A DNA stretch of 64,000 nucleotides from Advenella kashmirensis W13003 (GTDB lineage Bacteria > Pseudomonadota > Gammaproteobacteria > Burkholderiales > Burkholderiaceae_B). A program made the translations under genes and the position numbers. Numbering within the stretch: position 1 is the first letter of the stretch; each line of letters opens with the position of its first letter. Below are positions 43,986 through 53,669 of this stretch, piece after piece. The notes under the pieces were generated by a model that worked only from the letters and a program-made list of their open reading frames with translations, was not told the origin of the DNA and ran no database searches. The stretch lies in contig NZ_KI650979.1 in the NCBI RefSeq assembly GCF_000506985.1, positions 2,294,710-2,358,709 on the forward strand, written 5' to 3'.

Positions 43986-44090
43986 AGCATGTGATATGCA
44001 TGCTTCATTTGGCAGAAACAGACAATGGCATGAGGGGGGCATGGTCGGCAAGCAGGTGTGGGCGTCACAAAAACGATCACACCTGACAGC

Positions 44091-45062
44091 TCAGTCAGAT
44101 TGACTTACTTTGAGCCCGATGCTGGCGGCAAGTTTACTGAGATCGGAATACTCGTTCAGCAATTGATGGTTGAACTCGGCCACCGAATTGGCAACGGGTT
44201 CGGCTACCTGCGCTTGCAGGGCGTCTTTGACCTCCTTGACCATAACTGCCTTCCTGATCTCCTGCTGCATGCCCTGCACAATCTCGTCTGGTGTGCCGAC
44301 CGGCGCAAACAGGCTATAGGTCACGTACATCGAAAAATCGGGCATGCCCTGTTCCTTAAGGGTTTTGACGCCGGGCAGAGAGGCGTCCTGCCGGTCGCCA
44401 GTCAAGGCGATTGGAACTACTTTACCTGAGGAAATATACGCGTTGGCTGCCAGTATGCTGCCGACGCCCAGCGTGGTATTGCCCGCCGCCACGTCTGTCA
44501 TCAGCGGCGCGCCGCCGCTATAGGGAACGTTGATCATGTCCAGATTCTGTTCTTTGACGAAGCGGGCGCCCACCAGTTTGGTGAAGTTTTCGGAGCTGCC
44601 GTAAGCAAATTTCCCGGGATTTTTTCTGGCCAGTGCAAGAAACGCATCCAGGGTTTTGACACCCAGGCTCTTTGGCACCACCAGAACCAGCGGGGACTTG
44701 GCAATCATGGTGACGCCGGTCAGATCCTTGAGCGTATCGTATGGCATGGTTTTATGGAACAGAGGGTTGACCACATGCGTATTGACCACAAGAGCGTACG
44801 TGTGGCCGTCTGGTTTGGATCGTACAACCGAGGAAGTGCCGATAATGCCGTCTGCGCCTGCCTTGTTTTCGACGATGACACTTGTGTTGAGTTGTTTTGT
44901 TAACTGGTTGGAAAGTCGTCGTGCAATCGTGTCGGTGCCGCCACCGGGGTTATAGGGAACCACAATCGTGACCGGTCTGCCACTGAAGTCGTGAGCGAGG
45001 GCTGGGGTTGCAACAGAAAAAAAAAGGATGCAGGAAAACAGCAGTCGATGCAGTTTGAACAT
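44091..45062 (-). CDS. Bug/TctC-family periplasmic substrate-binding protein (7)
   Basis: 323 residues on the minus strand. Signal peptide ends near ATPALAHDFSGRP. Ligand loops: VVPYNPGGGTDTIARR and NKAGADGIIGTSSVV, close to the copy at 43020, so the two may be paralogues from a duplication. It converges with that gene and is divergent from the MaoC operon. GGAGAC precedes the start. Confidence 0.93.
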   Translation of the reverse strand: MFKLHRLLFSCILFFSVATPALAHDFSGRPVTIVVPYNPGGGTDTIARRLSNQLTKQLNTSVIVENKAGADGIIGTSSVVRSKPDGHTYALVVNTHVVNPLFHKTMPYDTLKDLTGVTMIAKSPLVLVVPKSLGVKTLDAFLALARKNPGKFAYGSSENFTKLVGARFVKEQNLDMINVPYSGGAPLMTDVAAGNTTLGVGSILAANAYISSGKVVPIALTGDRQDASLPGVKTLKEQGMPDFSMYVTYSLFAPVGTPDEIVQGMQQEIRKAVMVKEVKDALQAQVAEPVANSVAEFNHQLLNEYSDLSKLAASIGLKVSQSD

Positions 45063-45420
45063 GGTTGTCTCCAGGGTGAAATTGTTATGTGCAGGAAGTC
45101 AGGTTTTATTTGAGCCTGTTAGCCTGCAAGGTGTATTGGTAATGATTATTTGGTACATTGTCCGTATAAATCGTGACATTAAACCACAAGCTTGTCAATT
45201 CGTGCGCTGCCTGAATTATCCAGTTGGTTCCATTCAACCCTGGTGTTGAGGCCATTCTTATGAAAAAAATCGGCGTGCTTCTCGTAAAGATGCGAGTTTA
45301 TGACCATTATCATAAGAAATAATGTGGCAAAAATAAAAACATTGACATAAGTAAAAAACAAAATTATTATGTTTATCGTAATGTACGGACAAATAAACAA
45401 ACACACAGACAGGAGATAAA
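45063..45420. promoter_or_regulatory. Divergent AT-rich control region between bug (7) and maoC
   Basis: No gene is seen in these 358 bases; frames present are short and lack ribosome sites. TTGTCCGTA (45158-45166) recurs inverted as TACGGACAA (45384-45392), each next to GTAC, one near each gene. The rest is AT-rich. The two inverted copies may be regulator sites for the divergent promoters. Confidence 0.4.
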
Positions 45421-45930
45421 ATGCTTACACCCGAACAGGTTGCCCCCAATCGCTATCGAGCCAGATACGGTCGTTATCTAGAGGAGTTTTCTGTCGGGGA
45501 TGTCTACGAACATCGTCCGGGACGGACCTTGACCGATGCGGACAATATCCAGTTTTCCCTGCTGACGATGAACTATCACCCCATGCATTGCGACCAGGCT
45601 TTTGCCGAGAAAAGCGAGTTCGGAAAGCTGTTGGTCAGTAGCGGCCTGACGCTTGCCATTGTGCTGGGTATGTCGGTCAACGACGTCAGCGGGCAGGCGA
45701 TTGCCAATCTGGGCTGGAAAGATATCAAGCTCACCAATCCGGTTTTTGCCGGCGATACGCTGTATGCCGAGTCGGAAGTGCTGGACGTTCGCGAGTCCAA
45801 ATCCCGGCCGTCGCAGGGGATCGTGACGGTTAAAACGACAGCGTTCAATCAGCGCGACGAACAAATCATGGTATTCGAGCGGACTTTCCTGGTTGGAAAA
45901 AAACCGCAACAGGATCTGGTGCAGGGCTAA
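45421..45930 (+). CDS. MaoC-family acyl-CoA hydratase
   Basis: Hot-dog fold hydratase of 169 residues. The catalytic region is LTMNYHPMHCDQAFA near residues 48-62, where the His and a preceding Asn replace the classical Asp/His pair, as in mesaconyl-CoA-type hydratases; FGKLLVSSGLTLAIVLG follows. AGGAGAT precedes the ATG. It is the first gene of an operon with bug, MmgE/PrpD, acyl-CoA dehydrogenase and CaiB genes. Hydration of an unsaturated dicarboxyl-CoA such as mesaconyl- or itaconyl-CoA is the best guess. Confidence 0.9.
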   Translation: MLTPEQVAPNRYRARYGRYLEEFSVGDVYEHRPGRTLTDADNIQFSLLTMNYHPMHCDQAFAEKSEFGKLLVSSGLTLAIVLGMSVNDVSGQAIANLGWKDIKLTNPVFAGDTLYAESEVLDVRESKSRPSQGIVTVKTTAFNQRDEQIMVFERTFLVGKKPQQDLVQG

Positions 45931-46006
45931 GGCCTGGCGCGATCTACGTATTTGCGGCTGTGAAAAGAAAAACGATGCAGCCGTTCACACCCTTCAAAGG
46001 ACAGAG

Positions 46007-46975
46007 ATGAGACAAAAATTAGTCAGTGCAGTCATGGCACTGTTGTTCGTGTTGCCGATGGCGCCGGCGCTTGCGGCATACCCGGAAAAGCCAATCCGGA
46101 TTATCGTGGGATTTCCTGCGGGGCAGGCGACCGATATTGTGGCCCGGCTTGCCGCAAAAACACTGGAATCCGCACTGAAGCAGTCAGTTTTTGTAGAAAA
46201 CAAACCTGGTGCATCGGGCATTATCGGTGCGATGGATGTGGTACGGGCGGCACCCGATGGCTATACCCTGCTGGTGACATCCAGCGGACCGCTGGCGATC
46301 AACCCCAGTCTGTATACAAACCTGGCCTACGATCCGCTACGCGATATTGCGCCCGTTACCGAATTGTCCGAAGTGCCTCTGTTTCTGGCTGTGAATGCAA
46401 AGCTCCCCATGAAGACCGCAAGCGAGTTTGTCGACTATGTGAAAGCGAACCCTGGCAAGTTGAACTATGGGTCGGCCGGTAGCGGTGTGACCAGCCATTT
46501 GGCAATGGAATTACTCAAGCACGGCCAGGGTTTGGACATCCGCCACGTTCCGTATAAGGGCAGTCCGCCGGCTGTGGCCGATCTGATCGGTGGGCATGTA
46601 CAGGCGATGGTCGATACCGGTCCTGCGTTGTTACCCGTGGCGCGGCGGGGCGATATTCGTATCCTGGCGACGCTCAATGACAAACGTAATGCGGCTGTGC
46701 CGGAAGTGCCTACAGCGAAAGAGGCAGGCATAGGCGAGCTGGCGACACCGGCCTGGGTCGGGCTGGGGGCCCCCAAGGGAACGCCGCCGGAGATTATCGA
46801 TACGCTCTACAAAGCCCTGGAAGCTAGCTGGAAAACACCGGAAAACATAAAGGTGCTTCAGGGGCTGGGGTCTGAAGCAGTGTTGAAAGATCCGCAGGTA
46901 TTTCGTCAGTATATTGCAGACGAAATTAAAAAATGGAAAGTCGCCGTGGATGTTTCCGGTGCGCAAGTAAACTGA
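46007..46975 (+). CDS. Bug/TctC-family periplasmic substrate-binding protein (8)
   Basis: 322 residues from ATG 46007, preceded by AAAGGA; an in-frame extension to 45893 overlaps maoC and is rejected. Signal peptide ends at ALAAYPEKP. Ligand loops: IVGFPAGQATDIVAR and NKPGASGIIGAMDVV; the first has GQ where other copies have GG. It lies inside the MaoC operon, 76 bases after maoC and 10 before the MmgE/PrpD gene. Confidence 0.93.
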   Translation: MRQKLVSAVMALLFVLPMAPALAAYPEKPIRIIVGFPAGQATDIVARLAAKTLESALKQSVFVENKPGASGIIGAMDVVRAAPDGYTLLVTSSGPLAINPSLYTNLAYDPLRDIAPVTELSEVPLFLAVNAKLPMKTASEFVDYVKANPGKLNYGSAGSGVTSHLAMELLKHGQGLDIRHVPYKGSPPAVADLIGGHVQAMVDTGPALLPVARRGDIRILATLNDKRNAAVPEVPTAKEAGIGELATPAWVGLGAPKGTPPEIIDTLYKALEASWKTPENIKVLQGLGSEAVLKDPQVFRQYIADEIKKWKVAVDVSGAQVN

Positions 46976-46985
46976 AGAGGATGCA

Positions 46986-48374
46986 ATGAAGACAATTTCA
47001 CAGACGATCAGCAATAAGGCTCGGGCCTTTACGTACGACAACATTCCCCACGAAGTGCGTGAGCGGGCGCGACATTTGATGCTTGATGCGTTCGGGATCG
47101 CATTTGCCTCGACCCGCTTTGATTTTTCCCGCCGCACCCTCGATGGGTTGCTCGCCCTGACTGAAGGTTCGGCAGGCAACGTGCCCGTCGTGGGCATGGA
47201 CACAAACTTGCCCACTCGCGATGCGGCAGTCATGAACGGCCTGCTGATTCACGGTCTTGATTACGACGATACGCATCCGAATGGGATTATTCACGCCACG
47301 GCATCGGTGGTTACAGCCGTGACGGCACTGGGCTACGCACACAATAAATCTGGAAAGGATCTGTTGACGGCGTATGTGTTGGGTATTGAAGTGGCCACCC
47401 GGCTCGGCGCCGCCGCGCGTGGCGAGTTCCATCAGGTCGGGTTTCATCCGACTGGCCTGATTGGCGCCTTTGGATGCACGATCGCCGCCGGCTTGCTGCT
47501 GGGTCTGACCGAAGAGCAAATGACGCACGCGCAGGGAATCACACTGTCATTTGCTGCGGGCAGCATGGAGTTTTTGCAAGATGGCGCATGGACAAAGCGC
47601 ATTCATCCGGGCTGGGCAGCGCAATGCGCCATTACCGCGGCAACCTTGGCAAAGAATGGATTCATCGGGCCAAGAGAAACCTATGAAGGGCGCTTTGGTC
47701 TGTTTGCCAGTCATTTGGGCAAGGACTTTCAATTGAATGGTCTGCAAGAGGAGATCGACACGATCGGCCAGACATGGGAATTGAATAATGTTGCGATCAA
47801 ACCGATCCCGGCGTGCCATTTTACGCATGCCAGCGCCGATGCTGCTGCGATCCTGCATAAAGACCTGGCCCTGGAGCAGATCGCCAGGATCGTCGCGAAA
47901 GTGCCTGCCGGAGTCATGAAAACCGTGTGCGAACCGGTCGAGAACAAGAAAAGGCCGGCCAACGCCTACGAGGCTCAGTTCAGTATTCCATACTCCGTGG
48001 CAACCGGCTTGCGCTATGGCCGTTTCGGACTGGATGCCCTTGACGAAGCCGCCTATACGGATGCGACCACACTTGCCATTGCTGAAAAAGTCGAAAGCAT
48101 GGCGGATCCGGAAGCGGATTTTCCAAAATACTATTCAGGCGAAGTGATTGTGGAGCTGAAAGACGGAAGCATGCTGTCTCATCGTGAACATATCAACCGT
48201 GGTGCCGATACCCGGCCCATTACCAACGAAGAAATCGTGCTGAAGTTTCGCGAAAATGCGGGAACCGTACTGAAGGCTGAGTCCATCGACCGGATTCAGT
48301 CCTTGATCCAGAACATCGAAAAACATGACGCTCGTGATTTGCTGGACGGCATGAGCAAGGGGGAACAGAAGTAA
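46986..48374 (+). CDS. MmgE/PrpD-family protein
   Basis: 462 residues of the family that includes 2-methylcitrate dehydratase and cis-aconitate decarboxylase (the itaconate-forming enzyme). Visible family segments: RARHLMLDAFGIAFASTRFD, NGLLIHGLDYDDTHPNGIIH and NNVAIKPIPACHFTHASADA. The exact reaction cannot be read; substrates are usually tricarboxylates or branched dicarboxylates. It overlaps the acyl-CoA dehydrogenase start by one base (TAATG). Confidence 0.92.
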   Translation: MKTISQTISNKARAFTYDNIPHEVRERARHLMLDAFGIAFASTRFDFSRRTLDGLLALTEGSAGNVPVVGMDTNLPTRDAAVMNGLLIHGLDYDDTHPNGIIHATASVVTAVTALGYAHNKSGKDLLTAYVLGIEVATRLGAAARGEFHQVGFHPTGLIGAFGCTIAAGLLLGLTEEQMTHAQGITLSFAAGSMEFLQDGAWTKRIHPGWAAQCAITAATLAKNGFIGPRETYEGRFGLFASHLGKDFQLNGLQEEIDTIGQTWELNNVAIKPIPACHFTHASADAAAILHKDLALEQIARIVAKVPAGVMKTVCEPVENKKRPANAYEAQFSIPYSVATGLRYGRFGLDALDEAAYTDATTLAIAEKVESMADPEADFPKYYSGEVIVELKDGSMLSHREHINRGADTRPITNEEIVLKFRENAGTVLKAESIDRIQSLIQNIEKHDARDLLDGMSKGEQK

Positions 48375-49537
48375 TGCACGCAACCAACACATACGATTTG
48401 GAACAGGAACAGTTAATCCTGGATATGCTGGATCGCTTTCTGGCGGTCGAAGTTCAGCCGCATGTTCACAAACTGGAACACGATGATATTTATCCCGAAG
48501 AGATTGTGGAAAAAATGAAGGAGATGGGGCTCTTTGGCTGCCTGATTGCGCCCGAATATGGCGGCCTGGGGTTGTCCACAGTCACATACGCAAAGATCAT
48601 CGAGCGCATGTCCGCAGTCTGGATGTCGATTTCAGGCATTATCAATTCGCATGTCATTATGGCCATGACCGTCCAGCGTAACGGCACCGACGAGCAGAAG
48701 CGCGCCTTTTTACCGCGTTTCGCGACAGGTGAGCTACGCGGCGGGGTCGGACTGACTGAGCCTGATTGCGGCACAGATTTGCAGGCCATCAGAACGGTAG
48801 CGCGTCGCGATGGCGACAAATATATCGTGAATGGCTCGAAAATGTGGATAACCAATAGTATGTACGGCAATTGTCTTGCGCTGCTGGTCAAGACCGATCC
48901 GCAAGCCATGCCACGGCATCGCGGCATGAGTCTGCTGATTGCGGAAAAAGGCAAGGGGTTTGTGGTCAGCAAGAAGCTGGAGAAGCTTGGTTATAAGGGG
49001 ATTGACACCTGCGCACTGAATTTTGACGACTACGAAGTGGATGCGTCGCGCCTGATCGGCGGGGTAGAAGGCAAGGGGCTGCAGCAAATTCTCAACGGCC
49101 TGGAACTGGGACGCATCAACGTGGCGGCGCGTGGCCTGGGCGTGGCGCAGGCGGCGCTGACAGAGGCGCTGGTCTATTCCCAGACGCGTAAAACGTTCGG
49201 CAAGCCCATTTGTGAACATCAGGCCATACAACTGAAATTGGGAGAAATGGCGACGCGTACCGAAGCGTCCCGACTGCTGGTCTATTCAGCTGCCGCAGCC
49301 TACGACAAAGGTGAACGTTGTGATGCCGAAGCCGGCATGGCAAAGTATTTCGCAACCGAGGCCGGTATGGAGAATTCGCTGGAGGCAATGCGCATATTTG
49401 GCGGTTACGGTTATTCCAAGGAATACAACGTTGAACGGCTTTATCGCGACGCGCCCCTGCTGCTGATCGGTGAAGGTACCAATGAGATGCAGCGAATCAT
49501 TATTGCGAAACAGATGATTGAGAGGAACCGGATATGA
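48374..49537 (+). CDS. Acyl-CoA dehydrogenase
   Basis: FAD enzyme of 387 residues making a 2,3-enoyl-CoA. Motifs: GGVGLTEPDCGTDLQAIRT near residues 118-136 (FAD-binding), WITNSMYGN, and the catalytic Glu in LLLIGEGTNEMQRIII near residue 365. QTRKTFGKPICEHQAIQLKL is the family C-terminal signature. In the operon it could oxidise methylsuccinyl-CoA or a similar ester ahead of the MaoC hydratase; this is inferred from neighbours. It overlaps the CaiB gene by four bases. Confidence 0.94.
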   Translation: MHATNTYDLEQEQLILDMLDRFLAVEVQPHVHKLEHDDIYPEEIVEKMKEMGLFGCLIAPEYGGLGLSTVTYAKIIERMSAVWMSISGIINSHVIMAMTVQRNGTDEQKRAFLPRFATGELRGGVGLTEPDCGTDLQAIRTVARRDGDKYIVNGSKMWITNSMYGNCLALLVKTDPQAMPRHRGMSLLIAEKGKGFVVSKKLEKLGYKGIDTCALNFDDYEVDASRLIGGVEGKGLQQILNGLELGRINVAARGLGVAQAALTEALVYSQTRKTFGKPICEHQAIQLKLGEMATRTEASRLLVYSAAAAYDKGERCDAEAGMAKYFATEAGMENSLEAMRIFGGYGYSKEYNVERLYRDAPLLLIGEGTNEMQRIIIAKQMIERNRI

Positions 49538-50745
49538 GCAGCACGACGCAGGACACGGCAGGCAGTATGCTGCCGCTGGCGGGGATACGAATTATCGCAG
49601 TTGAACAATATGGTGCAGGTCCTTTCGGCACACAACATCTGGCCGACCTTGGCGCAGAAGTGATCAAAATCGAAAACCGCGCCGATGGCGGTGACGTCGG
49701 CCGGCACGTCGGGCCCTATTATTTCGATGAAAATGACAGTCATTTTTACCAGTCATTCAATCGCAATAAAAAAAGTATGACGCTCAACCTGAAATCAGAG
49801 CAGGGGATCGAAATACTGCACCGACTGGTACAAAATGCAGCCGCCGTCTTCAATAACTTGCGGGGCGATCTTCCGGAAAAACTGGGCCTGACATATGATG
49901 CTTTGAAGCATCTGAATCCGCAACTTGTCTGTGGACACTTGTCGGCTTACGGCCGGCAGGGCAGTCGCAAAGCCTGGCCGGGATATGATTACCTGATGCA
50001 GGCCGAAGCCGGATATTTGTCTCTGACCGGCGAACCGGATGGCCCGCCCAGTCGCATGGGATTGTCCATTATAGATTTGATGACCGGCACAACCGCTGCG
50101 ATGGGCTTATTGGCAGGTATCCTGGGGGCCCGCGCCACCGGCGTCGGGCGTGATATTGATGTGAGCCTGTATGATGTGGCAGTCCATAATCTGGCTTATG
50201 TAGGAACGTGGTATCTGAATGAAGGATTTTCGCTCAAGCGTGAGCCGTTCTCCAGCCATCCGTCTCTGACTCCCAGCCAGCTGTACCGAACGGCTGACGG
50301 CTGGGTATTTCTGATGTGCAACAAGGAAAAATTCTGGGGCACGTTATGCAAGGCGATTGAGCGTCACGACTGGATTGCCAGCGAACAGTATTGCGATTTC
50401 AAAAGCCGCCTGAAAAACCGGGATCAGCTCAAGCAGGATCTGGAGGTCGTGCTGGCAGCGCACACCACCGAGGAGTGGATGACACGCTTTGCCGGCAAGG
50501 TGCCTGCAGCCCCTGTTTATGACGTCGCGCAGGCGCTGGACAATGATTTCATTCGTGAGCAGGAGCGTATTCTGGAACTGGCGCATCCTACGACCAAGGT
50601 ACGGGTGATCGCGTCGCCGGTTCGGGCGGGCGAGCATCCCGTGCGAGCGGCGCCGGCGATGGGACAGGACAATGCAGCGCTGCTTAGTGAAATCGGCTAC
50701 AGTGAATCGCAGATTCAATCTTTCCTGGAAAGCGCGGTCATTTAG
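49534..50745 (+). CDS. CaiB/BaiF-family (class III) CoA transferase (2)
   Basis: 403 residues. N-terminal RIIAVEQYGAGPFGTQHLA and LADLGAEVIKIENRADGG are typical, and the catalytic Asp is in SRMGLSIIDLMTGTTAAMG near residue 175. Start overlaps the dehydrogenase stop (ATGA). It is the last gene of the MaoC operon and would load CoA onto the imported acid. A short 51-base gap separates it from gntR, so read-through is possible. Confidence 0.94.
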   Translation: MSSTTQDTAGSMLPLAGIRIIAVEQYGAGPFGTQHLADLGAEVIKIENRADGGDVGRHVGPYYFDENDSHFYQSFNRNKKSMTLNLKSEQGIEILHRLVQNAAAVFNNLRGDLPEKLGLTYDALKHLNPQLVCGHLSAYGRQGSRKAWPGYDYLMQAEAGYLSLTGEPDGPPSRMGLSIIDLMTGTTAAMGLLAGILGARATGVGRDIDVSLYDVAVHNLAYVGTWYLNEGFSLKREPFSSHPSLTPSQLYRTADGWVFLMCNKEKFWGTLCKAIERHDWIASEQYCDFKSRLKNRDQLKQDLEVVLAAHTTEEWMTRFAGKVPAAPVYDVAQALDNDFIREQERILELAHPTTKVRVIASPVRAGEHPVRAAPAMGQDNAALLSEIGYSESQIQSFLESAVI

Positions 50746-50796
50746 CAAAGATGTCAATGTCAGCTCACTATAATAGAAGTTTTTTGAGGCACAAAG

Positions 50797-51573
50797 ATGG
50801 CAAGGTCAGCTGACGCTTTTCATGATTCGTTGCTCAATACCAGCCAGCCGCGATATATGCAACTGGCCAAAACACTGGTGGCCGAAATCGCCGACGGAAA
50901 GTATGCGGTAGGCGATCTGCTGCCCACCGAACAGGAGTTGTGCACGCAGTTCGGCATCAGTCGTTTTACGGCAAGGGAAGCATTGAAAAAGCTGGTGCAA
51001 TCAGGCTTGGTAACGCGCCAGCCCGGCGTTGGCACCAAGGTTGTGTCCAGTAAGGCCACGAGTGCCTACAGCCAGAACATGGCAGGTATTTCCGATCTGT
51101 ATCAGTACGCGACCGATACGACACTTGTCATCGAAAAACAGGAAATCATCGCCCTGACCGAAGCGCAAAGCGCGCTGGTCGAAGGCACGGCCGGAGAAAC
51201 CTGGCTGCATTTGCAGGGCAAGCGATTTGTAGCAGACAATCCTTTGCCCATTTGTGTAACGGAAATCTGGATCCATCCTGCATTTCGATCCATCCGCGGT
51301 GTGCTGGGTGAGCAGCATGAAGCCATTCACTCCAATATTGAACAGCAGTTTGGCGAAACTATCGCCACGGTCGATCAGCAAATCGATGCGATCTCGCTGA
51401 CCCGCGCTCACGCGACGCAATTGCAGGCCAGGGCAGGCAGCCCCTGTCTGAAGATCGTTAGAAAATACCGCAATCGAAAAGGCGAGCTGATTGAAGTGGC
51501 GGTCAGCACGCACGCTGCCGATCGTTATTCTTATCATTCTGTCTTCAATCGGGAATGGCGTGTCGAAGCATAA
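50797..51573 (+). CDS. GntR-family regulator, HutC/UTRA subfamily
   Basis: 258 residues: winged helix (PRYMQLAKTLVAEIADGKYA, LLPTEQELCTQFGISRFTAR) and C-terminal UTRA ligand domain. It lies between the CoA-transferase operon and the MFS-lyase pair, all on the plus strand, so it probably controls the whole set. No strong ribosome site is visible. The effector is likely an organic acid or CoA ester of the pathway. Confidence 0.92.
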   Translation: MARSADAFHDSLLNTSQPRYMQLAKTLVAEIADGKYAVGDLLPTEQELCTQFGISRFTAREALKKLVQSGLVTRQPGVGTKVVSSKATSAYSQNMAGISDLYQYATDTTLVIEKQEIIALTEAQSALVEGTAGETWLHLQGKRFVADNPLPICVTEIWIHPAFRSIRGVLGEQHEAIHSNIEQQFGETIATVDQQIDAISLTRAHATQLQARAGSPCLKIVRKYRNRKGELIEVAVSTHAADRYSYHSVFNREWRVEA

Positions 51574-51597
51574 TCAGGTACCCGTAGCGAGTCAGCC

Positions 51598-52839
51598 ATG
51601 AGCGAATTTTCCCGCACACCGGTGCCGGGTGCGGCATCCGGGCGACAGGCCTGGCTGGTTCTGATTCTGACACTCACCATTCAGGCGCTGGCGTCAATGA
51701 TTCTGCTGGTGCCGCCGGTAATGGCCCCGGTGCTGTCCACGACATTGAGCGTGCCTGCCACTTATATTGGTTTTTACATTGCCGTTGCGTATCTGTCTGC
51801 CATGGTCAGCAGCCTGAGTGCAGGTGCGATGCTGACCATCATTGGCCCCATCAGGCTTAGTGCCCTGTGTATTGTGTCATCAGCCGTCGGCGTGACGCTT
51901 TTTGTGCTGATTCCTTCCATTGCGACCCTGGCGCTTGCGGGGGTCTTTATTGGTCTTGGATATGGTCCCGTGACCCCTTGCAGCTCCCAGATTCTGATCA
52001 AAAACACGCCGATGCACAGGCTAAGCCTGACGTTTTCAATCAAGCAGACCGGTGTGCCATTGGGTGGCGTGCTGGCGGCGATGGTGATGCCCACCTTGCA
52101 GGAACTGGTGGGCTGGCGCAGTGCGCTGGGCATAATATGCGTCGTGCTCTTTATTTGTGCCCTGGTGTCGTTCCTTGCTCCCCGCTCATGGGAGCCCAAG
52201 GCAACGGCTGCCGCCAAATCCTTTCGGGACGAATTCATCGATGCGCTGAGAATGATTTTCCAGATTCCTGTCCTGCGAACCCTGGCAATTTGTTCCTTCT
52301 GCTTTTCGGTATGCCAACTGACATTAATGACGTATGCCATTACGTTTCTGCACAGTGAAGTAGGAACATCGCTGGTACTGGCGGGCGTCTTTCTGTCTGT
52401 CTCTCAGGCAGCGGGCGTGATCGGCCGGATTTTATGGGGTTATCTGGCGGATAATTTTTTCTCCACATGGAGTGTCTTGCTTGCCCTGGCTGCCGGTATG
52501 CTGATGTCGGCCATCGGCGTATTTTATATTGACGCCAACGCAAGCCAATGGTGGATCATTTTCGTGTTTGCGGTTTTTGGAGCGACGGCGATTGGCTGGA
52601 ATGGGGTCTATCTGGCAGAAGTCGCCAAGCGTGCGCCCGAAGGAAAATCGGGTTCGGTCACCGGCGGAACCCTCGCAGTAACCTACCTGGGCGTGGTGCT
52701 TGGACCGCCTGCGATCGGGCTGATCTCCCAGGCGACGGGCGGATTCGGTTACGGCTTTCTCGCTTTACTGATACCCACTATCGCATCCATGATTTTACTG
52801 ATCAGAACCCGACCGCATTTCACAGGAGGACTCAAATGA
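51598..52839 (+). CDS. MFS transporter, organic-acid type
   Basis: 413 residues, about twelve membrane helices, with the cation:anion symporter-like look of carboxylate carriers. Segments: GLGYGPVTPCSSQILIK, TFSIKQTGVPLGGVLAAMV and WNGVYLAEVAKRAPEGKSG. It starts 24 bases after gntR and its stop overlaps the CitE-like gene start (ATGA), which ties it to that enzyme. It offers a second uptake route next to the Bug receptor in the same locus. Confidence 0.9.
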   Translation: MSEFSRTPVPGAASGRQAWLVLILTLTIQALASMILLVPPVMAPVLSTTLSVPATYIGFYIAVAYLSAMVSSLSAGAMLTIIGPIRLSALCIVSSAVGVTLFVLIPSIATLALAGVFIGLGYGPVTPCSSQILIKNTPMHRLSLTFSIKQTGVPLGGVLAAMVMPTLQELVGWRSALGIICVVLFICALVSFLAPRSWEPKATAAAKSFRDEFIDALRMIFQIPVLRTLAICSFCFSVCQLTLMTYAITFLHSEVGTSLVLAGVFLSVSQAAGVIGRILWGYLADNFFSTWSVLLALAAGMLMSAIGVFYIDANASQWWIIFVFAVFGATAIGWNGVYLAEVAKRAPEGKSGSVTGGTLAVTYLGVVLGPPAIGLISQATGGFGYGFLALLIPTIASMILLIRTRPHFTGGLK

Positions 52840-53651
52840 AAGAGAAAAGCTATTTATTTGTGCCGGGCGACCGTGCGGAGCGCTTTGACAAAGCGATGGC
52901 CACGCATGCTCATGTTGTCATTATCGACCTGGAAGATGCGGTTGAACCCGACGCAAAGGATACTGCGCGTCAGGCGATCGCAACCTGGCTGCAGGGCGTA
53001 ACGCTGCACGCGAGCGGGCCGCGCCTGTTTCTTAGAGTCAATGACGTCAATACCGCCTGGTATGAAAAAGATTGCGCGCTGCTGCAATCTGCGCATATTG
53101 CAGGTGTCATGTTGCCGAAGGCCGAGAAAGTAGATGCACTGTCTGCGCTTGCAAATACGCTCAATGCCAACCAGGAACTGATCCCCCTGATCGAAACAGT
53201 GCGCGGGTGGGATGCCGCCCGTGAGATTGCCTCTGTAAAAGGCGTCTCGCGACTGGCTTTCGGGTCAGTGGACTTTTGCATTGATGCAGGTATAGCCGGA
53301 GAAGAAGAGCATCTGCATTTTGTTCGCACGTCACTGGTACTGGCGTCGCGTCTTGCTGGCGTGGCTGCTCCCATTGACGGCGTGACGGTTGATTTCCGAA
53401 ACGAAGAGCAGTTAAAGCGAGATGTGTTGCAATCAAGAAAATTTGGTTTCGGGGCCAAACTGTGCATTCATCCTGCGCAGATCGAATCAGTCAACACGGG
53501 ATTTGCGCCGGGTGCTGCTGAAATCAGCTGGGCTGAAAAAGTGATTGCCGCAGTGCAAAGCAAGGGCGCTGGTGCCATTGCCGTGGACGGAAAGCTGATA
53601 GACAAACCGTTGCTGTTGCGCGCGCAGAAAATCCTCGAAGCGGTTGACTGA
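52836..53651 (+). CDS. CitE-like CoA ester lyase (HpcH/HpaI aldolase family)
   Basis: 271 residues from ATG 52836, preceded by AGGAGG; an in-frame extension back to 52548 lies inside the MFS gene and is rejected. Motifs: YLFVPGDRAERFDKAM with the CoA-binding Arg, VVIIDLEDAVEPDAKDTAR with the Mg-binding acidic residues, and FGAKLCIHPAQIESVN near the C-terminus. Such enzymes cleave malyl-, citramalyl- or methylmalyl-CoA to acetyl-CoA (or propionyl-CoA) and an oxo acid. With MaoC and CaiB it completes an itaconate-like set. Confidence 0.92.
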   Translation: MKEKSYLFVPGDRAERFDKAMATHAHVVIIDLEDAVEPDAKDTARQAIATWLQGVTLHASGPRLFLRVNDVNTAWYEKDCALLQSAHIAGVMLPKAEKVDALSALANTLNANQELIPLIETVRGWDAAREIASVKGVSRLAFGSVDFCIDAGIAGEEEHLHFVRTSLVLASRLAGVAAPIDGVTVDFRNEEQLKRDVLQSRKFGFGAKLCIHPAQIESVNTGFAPGAAEISWAEKVIAAVQSKGAGAIAVDGKLIDKPLLLRAQKILEAVD

Positions 53652-53669
53652 ATTCTTTGCAAAGCCCTG

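Noticed and set aside
52548-52835. N-terminal extension of the CitE-like gene by 96 codons
   Set aside because: Lies entirely within the MFS gene in another frame; ATG 52836 has AGGAGG and starts at the family's normal N-terminus.
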